A DNA stretch of 64,000 bases from positions 1 to 64,000 of the forward strand of contig JAKSTP010000011.1 of NCBI GenBank assembly GCA_024402505.1, in the 5' to 3' direction. Origin of the DNA: Treponema sp. (GTDB lineage: Bacteria > Spirochaetota > Spirochaetia > Treponematales > Treponemataceae). A program made the translations under genes and the position numbers. How positions within the stretch are numbered: the stretch's first letter is position 1; each line of letters opens with the position of its first letter. Shown here in pieces: positions 58,387-64,000 of the stretch. The notes under the pieces were generated by a model. It had not been told where the DNA came from and ran no database searches. It was given only the letters and a program-made list of their open reading frames with translations.

Positions 58387-60109
58387 AGATTTAACAATTA
58401 AAGATTTTGCGATTATAAAAAATAACAGTCTGGAATTTAAAAACGGATTTACAGTACTTTCAGGGGAGACGGGAGCCGGTAAGTCAATACTTATTGGAGC
58501 ACTTTCCTTTTTGCTCGGCGGAAAAGCTGAAACTTCCATGATTCGCGGAGGTGAGGCTGAAGCTTCTGTTTCTGGTACTTTTTATATTCCAAAACTTGAT
58601 GAGACTGAACCTGAAGAAGGGGAAGAACCTGCCAATGCCGGTCAGTGGCTGAAGGCACATGGAATTGAAGCTGAAAATAACAGGGTTTTGCTTCGGCGAA
58701 TTATTCGTTCTAACGGAAAAAGTGCAGCCTGGATTGATTCAACTCCAGTGACTCGCACTGATCTTGCTGAATTTTCAGCCTTTCTTATTGATATTCATGG
58801 TCAGCATGAGCATCAGTCTTTAATGAAAGTAACTGAACACCGGAAGTTTCTTGACGGTTATGCCGGAGTAAACGCAGAAGTAGAAGATTTTACTAAGTAT
58901 TATGCGGCTCTTGTTGAAAAACGGAAGGTTCTTCAGTCAATTGAATCCTCGGAAGGTGAACGTGCCCGTAAAATTGATATGTTCAACTTTGCCGTAAATG
59001 AAATTGAAAAAGCTAAATTGAAAAAAGACGAGGATGTTGAACTTGAAAACGAACAAAGCCGTCTTTCTTCGTTTGAAAGGATTTTTTCTTCCGTAAGCAC
59101 AATCAATCAGGTGTTGTCTGAAAGTGATGAATCAGTTTTGCCGGCACTTAAAAAGCTTAAACGTGAAAGTGCTGTTATTGCAGAGCTTGATAAATCAGCA
59201 GAAGATCTGGACAAAAGGCTTGAATCTGTTTTCTATGATCTTTCCGACTTAAGTGATGAGTTTTCATCTTATGCATCAAAACTAACTTTCGATCCTCAGC
59301 GGCTTTCTGATATTCAGGAACGGCTTTCACTTATCTATAATCTTAAAAAGAAATATGCATCTTCTGTAAATGCACCTTTATCGGAAGTCTTTGACTATCT
59401 TGAGCAGGCTAAAGCTTATCTTGATCTGAATGCTGACGGAAATGGCGGGCAGGAAAAACTTAAGGCCGAAATTGCTGAATTGGAAAAAACGGTTTTGCAG
59501 AAGGCCACAGTTCTTTCAAAAAAAAGACGGGATGCTGCAGGAAAGATGAGTTCCGAAATCGAAGGTATTCTTCAGACTCTTGGAATGAAGCAGTCTAAAT
59601 TTGAAGTTTCTATTTCCCAGAAAAGTGGAACTGAAGTGGTGCAGAAATGCGGTCCTTACGGTATCGACAATATTGAATTCCTTATTTCTTCAAACCCTGG
59701 AAGTCCTGTTCTTCCTCTGGCAAAAATTGCTTCTGGTGGTGAACTTTCCAGAGTTATGCTTGCATTGAAAACTATTTTTGCTGAAACCGATCCTGTTGAT
59801 ACTCTTATCTTTGATGAGATAGATACTGGTATTGGTGGTGAAATTGCAGTCAATGTGGGCGGTCATTTGAAGAATCTTGCAAAGAACAGACAGATTTTAT
59901 GTATTACACATCTAGCGAGCATCGCAGTTTATGCCGATAATCAAATAAAGATAGAAAAAGGTATTGAGAACGGCATTACTTCATCCCATGTTCACGAAAT
60001 TCAAGGTGAAGAACGGGTAGTTGAAATTGCACGTATGCTCTCTGGTGATGCTGATACTGAGATGTCCCGGGAACACGCACGGACTCTTCTTGCAAAATAT
60101 TCAAGCTAG
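58379..60109 (+). CDS. recN: DNA repair protein RecN
   Basis: A 576-residue SMC-like ATPase for double-strand break repair. Walker A GETGAGKS (about residues 30-37), the DIHGQHEHQSL segment, a central coiled coil, the ABC signature ASGGELSRVMLAL and Walker B TLIFDEIDTGIGGE are seen, then the D-loop/H-loop region (LCITHLASIA). Start ATG 58379 overlaps nadK. Confidence 0.97.
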   Translation: MLEDLTIKDFAIIKNNSLEFKNGFTVLSGETGAGKSILIGALSFLLGGKAETSMIRGGEAEASVSGTFYIPKLDETEPEEGEEPANAGQWLKAHGIEAENNRVLLRRIIRSNGKSAAWIDSTPVTRTDLAEFSAFLIDIHGQHEHQSLMKVTEHRKFLDGYAGVNAEVEDFTKYYAALVEKRKVLQSIESSEGERARKIDMFNFAVNEIEKAKLKKDEDVELENEQSRLSSFERIFSSVSTINQVLSESDESVLPALKKLKRESAVIAELDKSAEDLDKRLESVFYDLSDLSDEFSSYASKLTFDPQRLSDIQERLSLIYNLKKKYASSVNAPLSEVFDYLEQAKAYLDLNADGNGGQEKLKAEIAELEKTVLQKATVLSKKRRDAAGKMSSEIEGILQTLGMKQSKFEVSISQKSGTEVVQKCGPYGIDNIEFLISSNPGSPVLPLAKIASGGELSRVMLALKTIFAETDPVDTLIFDEIDTGIGGEIAVNVGGHLKNLAKNRQILCITHLASIAVYADNQIKIEKGIENGITSSHVHEIQGEERVVEIARMLSGDADTEMSREHARTLLAKYSS

Positions 60110-60130
60110 ACCTTTTTTTCGGAGGAATGA

Positions 60131-60934
60131 ATGGCAAAAATTTCAGAACAGACACGTCTGCAGTTTAAGGAAGTTATTACTCCTTACAATGATAAAATCA
60201 CTCAGACTCTGGAAAAGGAAAAGACAATTCTCAATACTATTCATCCAGGTAATCCTGATTCGGAACAGAAAAAAATCAGTCTTTGCGAAGATATGATTTA
60301 TGTTTCTACACTTTACATGGCTCAGAATGCTCTTTCATGGAAACTGATGGAAGTAAAAAATAACGATGCTCTTAATGATGCACGAAAAATCCTTTATAAA
60401 GCCATTATTTACCTTGAAGAAGTAGTTTCGAATAATATTGATGTAGCTTACTCTGATCTTACTCCTTATCATGAAAAGATTGCCGACATTCCTCTTTCTA
60501 AAAGACATGAAATCATAAAGAAGCTTGGCCTTGCAATCCGTATGCTGAAAGATGCTTTTGGTGAAAACAGTAAATGGAAATGGTCATTTGTTGAACTGGA
60601 CGGTCGTTTCGCAACTGTTGCAAAGAATTTCATCGATACAAAAAATGCCGTAAAAGATTATTTTGATCCTTCTGTAGATACATACGAAGATACAGTAGTT
60701 TATTTCCGTATGGTTCAGAAGCTTCTTGATACTTCTGCTCAGGGGTATCGAGATAAATACGAACTTTCATCACGCCGTATTGATGATATGAGAAACGGTA
60801 TTAAATTTCTTCTTGCACTTCACAGACTTTATGTTGTGCTTGGACAGACAAGTCTTGCCGAAGAAGTTAAAAAGAAGGCAACTGTCTGGAAAGACAAAAT
60901 GGATGCTGACCAGAAGGCCGGTACGTCTAACTAA
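60131..60934 (+). CDS. Helical protein of unknown function
   Basis: A 267-residue, mostly alpha-helical, soluble protein without signal peptide, membrane segment or recognised motif. Features visible are a Lys/Glu-rich start, a segment KILYKAIIYLEEVVSNNID and a Trp-containing block ENSKWKWSFVELDGRFATVAKNF. GGAGG precedes ATG 60131. It lies between recN and an HD hydrolase gene, with gaps of 21 and 38 nt, and is probably cotranscribed. It may be a conserved treponemal family; I cannot name it. Confidence 0.7.
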   Translation: MAKISEQTRLQFKEVITPYNDKITQTLEKEKTILNTIHPGNPDSEQKKISLCEDMIYVSTLYMAQNALSWKLMEVKNNDALNDARKILYKAIIYLEEVVSNNIDVAYSDLTPYHEKIADIPLSKRHEIIKKLGLAIRMLKDAFGENSKWKWSFVELDGRFATVAKNFIDTKNAVKDYFDPSVDTYEDTVVYFRMVQKLLDTSAQGYRDKYELSSRRIDDMRNGIKFLLALHRLYVVLGQTSLAEEVKKKATVWKDKMDADQKAGTSN

Positions 60935-60972
60935 ATTATCATCAATATTACATTTTCCTGCAGGACTCAGAA

Positions 60973-62193
60973 ATGAACAAAAAATTTGCTCTTAAAATAT
61001 TTGAAGGATTCTCAATTCAGCGCTGGAACGACCTGGTAAGACCATTCGATTTAGTTGAAATGGATAAAGCCGGTGAAAAAATGGTTTTGGCCTACATTAT
61101 TGGAAAATTCGAAGAAAAAAAGGGCAATAAAGTTGACTGGATGTGGATGATTTATGCTTCATTGTTCGATCTTCTTAAAAAAATTGCTCTTTGCGATATT
61201 AAAGCTCCGGTTCAGCAGATTCTTAAACGAGAGTTTACAGCAGAATATCTTCGATTGAACGAATGGGTTTTGAATCAGTACCGTTATCTTATAAATGACG
61301 ATGAACTTTTTTCTAAATTTACAATTTATATCGGACAGAAAGCAGGATCTATGCCTATTCCTGAAGAAGCACAGCTTGCAAGCAGGGTTTTGAACGCTGC
61401 ACATAAATTTGCAACAATGAGGGAATTCCAGCTGCTGTCAGTTGTAAACGAAAAAGTTCGTACAGAAAAAATTGAAAGGGAACTTCTGGCAGAACTTCAG
61501 CCGTATCTTGATCTTGAAGGCCTTCAGATGCTTTTTACACACCAGAAAGCATTTGATTTTATATTGAAGATTGAACAGCTTCGTTTTCAGGTACGCTGGA
61601 ATCAGACTCCACGAGTTCCTGCAACTACAGTTCTGGGACACAGTTTCTTTGTTGCCATTATGACGCTTCTTTTAGGACGTGAATCTGAGGTTCCTATGTG
61701 CGACCGCCGTGTAATCAACAATTTTTTCAGTGCACTTTTTCATGACCTTCCTGAAGCAGTTACCCGGGATATTATTTCTCCGGTAAAACAGGCCACCGAC
61801 GAACTTCCTTCCATTGTAAAAAAGATTGAAGACGAAATTGTAAACACAGAGCTTGTTCCACTTATGGAAGATTTCTTTAAGAACGAGCTAATTTACTATA
61901 CCAGCGCAGAATTTTCAAACCGCGTAATCGATGAAAACGGACATTTCCAGATTGTTGGATTCAACGAACTGAATTCAAAATATAATGACGCAAAATATAA
62001 TCCTATTGATGGAAAACTTGTTCGTGTAGCAGATCACCTTGCGGCACTTATGGAAGCAGATATTTCTATAAAACACGGGATTACATCAGAACACCTTTCA
62101 AGCGGAAGAAGAGGAATGCTTGATATGTATCCGGAAAATGAAACTATCAATGGAATTGACGTTTACCGCCTGTTCCACAATATTTGCGGATAA
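60973..62193 (+). CDS. HD-domain hydrolase (YfbR/HD_3-like)
   Basis: A 406-residue cytoplasmic protein. The N-terminal half is helical without known motif. The HD metal site lies in the second half: VLGHSFFVAIM (first His), FSALFHDLPEAVTRDI (HD pair, as in YfbR-like 5'-nucleotidases, which read HDxxE) and RVADHLAALMEA (last Asp). YfbR-like enzymes dephosphorylate deoxynucleoside monophosphates; the long N-terminal region here suggests a different substrate. Its 3' end overlaps the prfB promoter. Confidence 0.82.
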   Translation: MNKKFALKIFEGFSIQRWNDLVRPFDLVEMDKAGEKMVLAYIIGKFEEKKGNKVDWMWMIYASLFDLLKKIALCDIKAPVQQILKREFTAEYLRLNEWVLNQYRYLINDDELFSKFTIYIGQKAGSMPIPEEAQLASRVLNAAHKFATMREFQLLSVVNEKVRTEKIERELLAELQPYLDLEGLQMLFTHQKAFDFILKIEQLRFQVRWNQTPRVPATTVLGHSFFVAIMTLLLGRESEVPMCDRRVINNFFSALFHDLPEAVTRDIISPVKQATDELPSIVKKIEDEIVNTELVPLMEDFFKNELIYYTSAEFSNRVIDENGHFQIVGFNELNSKYNDAKYNPIDGKLVRVADHLAALMEADISIKHGITSEHLSSGRRGMLDMYPENETINGIDVYRLFHNICG

Positions 62194-62212
62194 TCAAGTT
62201 TTCTACTATAAT
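62184..62212 (+). promoter_or_regulatory. Promoter of prfB, apparently leaderless
   Basis: TTGCGG (62184-62189, weak), 17 nt, perfect TATAAT (62207-62212), then 6 nt to ATG 62219. There is no Shine-Dalgarno sequence before the start. Confidence 0.65.
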
Positions 62213-62218
62213 AATCTC

Positions 62219-63350
62219 ATGCTTGAAGAGATTAAATTTCCAATTGAAGAACTGAAAAAAGAAATCCTTAATGTTTGGGGGCGTCTTTGACTCTGCCTCC
62301 ATTGATAAATCCATAAAAGAAAAAGAAAAACTTACGGAAAGTCCTGACTTCTGGAATGATCACGAAGCAGCAGAAAAAGTTATGGGCCAGATCCGTAAAC
62401 TAAAAAAACGGGTTGAGCCTTGGAGAGAAATTCTTTCTGAAATGGACGACCTGGAAGCCATGTACATGCTTGCCGAAGAGAGCAATGAGCCGGGCGATGA
62501 AGAAGAAACCCGTGCCATGTACGAAGCCTGCAAAGAAAAATTCGAAAAACTTAATATCCTTAATCTTCTTTCCGGTGAAGTTGACCAGAACGATGCATTT
62601 CTTACAATCCATGCGGGAGCTGGTGGAACTGAAGCCTGTGACTGGGCAAACATGCTGAACCGAATGTACATGCGATGGTGTGAACGACACGGTTTCAAAA
62701 TGGAAGTTATGGATATGATTGAAGCAGAAGGCGGAATAAAATCAATTACAATCCAGATCTCCGGAGATTATGCATTCGGTTACCTTAAAGGCGAGAATGG
62801 CATTCATCGTCTTGTACGCATTTCGCCTTTTGATGCAAACGCCCGTCGTCATACAAGTTTTGCCAGCGTTTATGTTTTTCCGGTTTTGGATGATTCCATT
62901 GAAGTTGAAATCAAGCCGGAAGATCTTCGTGTAGATACTTACCGTGCTGGTGGAAAAGGTGGTCAGCATGTAAACAAAACTGACTCAGCTGTACGTTTTA
63001 CACACCTTCCAACAGGAATTGTAGTTGCCTGTCAGACTGAACGAAGTCAGATATTTAATCGCCAGGCCTGTATGAGCATGCTAAAAGCCAAGCTTTACGA
63101 ATATTACAGGGAACAGAAAGAAAAGGAAAATGAAAAGTTTGCTGCCGAAAAAAAAGACAACTCTTTTGGAAGCCAGATTCGTTCCTATGTATTCTGTCCT
63201 TATACCATGGTAAAAGATCACCGCACAAAATACTCCGTGGGTTCGATTCAGAATGTTATGGACGGGGATCTTGATGATTTTATGAACTCCTATCTGGTGG
63301 CCAAGTGGAAAGGTCTTCCAATGGATTCAGATGAAGATGAGGAAATGTAG
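62219..63350 (+). CDS. prfB: Peptide chain release factor 2, with programmed +1 frameshift
   Basis: The gene starts at ATG 62219 and reads 23 codons to CTT followed by TGA (62288-62290). A +1 shift at CTT-TGA-C enters the main frame at 62289, giving 376 residues. The internal SD-like GGGGG lies just upstream (62277-62281), as in the classical RF2 site. The main frame has the GGT tripeptide region (HAGAGGTEACDWANML), SPFDANARRHTSF (the position of the RF2 SPF anticodon-like motif) and GGKGGQHVNKTDSAVR with the GGQ motif. An ATG at 62271 in the main frame is not the true start. RF2 reads UGA and UAA stops and so controls its own level. Confidence 0.95.
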
Positions 63351-64000
63351 TTTTCTTCAGAAATTATTTGTTTTCTCTATTCTGTTGATTATGAACGGTA
63401 TTACATTATTGAATGCCGCTGATAATCAATGGGTGATTGCAGCCATTCCATTTCAGGTAGATGTTAGAAGCGGTAATAAAAATTCAGTTTACAAGGAATT
63501 TGAAACTTTGTTTCCAAAACGTATTCTGGATAACCTTGTTTTTGGAAACCAGCGATACATCGAAAAAAGTGAAACTGACCGCAGAACACTTTATGATCTG
63601 AAAAAAAAGCAGACGGCAAATTTTCTTGAACTTTCTGGTCTTATAAAATCCAGGGACAGCCTTATTCTATACAATTATTCTGAAAGAGAATTAAAGCGGA
63701 AAATTGCAGAGGCAGACAAAAAGATTGAAAACTGCAAAAAAAACATTTCTGAAAATCAGGAACTTATAGAAAAGCTGCTTTTGTCGGAAACGGATGTTTC
63801 ATCAACTTATAATGTCCGTAAAAATCAGACGGAAGCCGAAAAATTCAAGAATCTTTTTAAAAATCTTTTTTCTTCGGCCACTGAATCTGACTATTACGAA
63901 CAGGTTTCTGTTTACCAATCCATAGACAATCCTTTTATTGAATTAACTGAAGAACAGAAAGAAGATTTTCTTGAAAACGGAACAAATGCGGTATTTCTTC
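63331..64000 (+). CDS. Exported protein of unknown function (3' truncated by window edge)
   Basis: An open frame of at least 220 residues overlaps the prfB end by about 20 nt and continues past base 64000. Two in-frame ATGs (63331, 63337) precede a signal peptide (FLQKLFVFSILLIMNGITLLNA). The mature part begins DNQWVIAAIPFQVDVR and continues with a charged, probably coiled-coil stretch (about residues 110-170, ELKRKIAEADKKIENCKKN). No Shine-Dalgarno sequence is visible, so translation may be coupled to prfB. No family recognised. Confidence 0.7.
   Translation, partial: MKMRKCSFLQKLFVFSILLIMNGITLLNAADNQWVIAAIPFQVDVRSGNKNSVYKEFETLFPKRILDNLVFGNQRYIEKSETDRRTLYDLKKKQTANFLELSGLIKSRDSLILYNYSERELKRKIAEADKKIENCKKNISENQELIEKLLLSETDVSSTYNVRKNQTEAEKFKNLFKNLFSSATESDYYEQVSVYQSIDNPFIELTEEQKEDFLENGTNAVFL

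Noticed and set aside
62271-63350. prfB starting at the internal ATG 62271
   Set aside because: The upstream frame from ATG 62219 encodes a normal RF2 N-terminus and ends at the classical CTT-TGA-C frameshift site, so the internal ATG is not the start.

Overview
The window looks like chromosome of a spirochaete, most likely a gut- or rumen-type Treponema. Pointers are a FlaA flagellar sheath protein, recurrent sigma-28 promoters with GCCGATAA-type -10 boxes, a protein resembling the spirochaete-only 'spiro-SPASM' family, a ThrRS without a TGS domain, an anaerobic (class III) ribonucleotide reductase and plant-mannan type glycosidases. The species call is inference. I see no IS element, prophage, CRISPR array or plasmid gene; this is ordinary core chromosome, so the interest lies in gene architecture and non-coding signals.

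Layout. 1-3.1 kb: glyS end, a degenerate aldo/keto reductase, a degenerate HD-GYP protein. 3.1-3.3 kb: a sigma-28 promoter/terminator cassette that looks like a small RNA gene. 3.3-10.7 kb: alpha-galactosidase and ispG from divergent, apparently leaderless promoters, a TPR protein, thrS, a GH130 phosphorylase. 10.8-16.2 kb: rlmJ, a ParB-like domain protein coupled to PBP1A, a second sigma-28 small-RNA cassette, an M23 peptidase, a ferredoxin, tRNA(CAT). 16.2-20.3 kb: nrdR, nrdD, a separate glycyl-radical/glutaredoxin fusion, nrdG, with NrdR boxes. 20.4-28.6 kb: a tightly overlapping sigma-28 operon of glycan-type enzymes (spiro-SPASM-like, GT2-like, SpsF-SpsG-methyltransferase fusion, ATP-grasp) followed by a cell-wall amidase and a GerMN protein. 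28.6-38.3 kb: flaA, gatB, lysA, hisC, a phosphoesterase, corA, a SUMF1-domain protein, murD, tRNA-Leu. 38.3-42.5 kb: clpC and glgA. 42.5-51.1 kb: the classical rpsB-tsf-frr-uppS-cdsA-dxr-rseP cluster plus a beta-propeller protein, with maf upstream. 51.2-55 kb: a sigma-28 HEAT-type protein, a lipoprotein, coaD, and guaB behind a structured leader ending in an intrinsic terminator. 55-64 kb: comF, cheW, a DegT-like pseudoenzyme, nadK, recN, a helical unknown, an HD hydrolase, prfB with its programmed frameshift, and a truncated exported protein.

The strongest unusual signals are: (1) a class III ribonucleotide reductase whose glycyl-radical domain is a separate protein fused to a glutaredoxin domain with its own NrdR-box promoter; (2) two sigma-28-driven small RNA candidates, one with a CCUCC-containing hairpin loop; (3) a recurring -10 box placed 6-7 nt before the start codon (alpha-galactosidase, ispG, rlmJ, PBP1A, a lipoprotein, prfB, spiro-SPASM), suggesting frequent leaderless mRNAs; (4) a candidate attenuator or riboswitch in front of guaB; and (5) a sigma-28-linked glycan operon that probably modifies flagellin.
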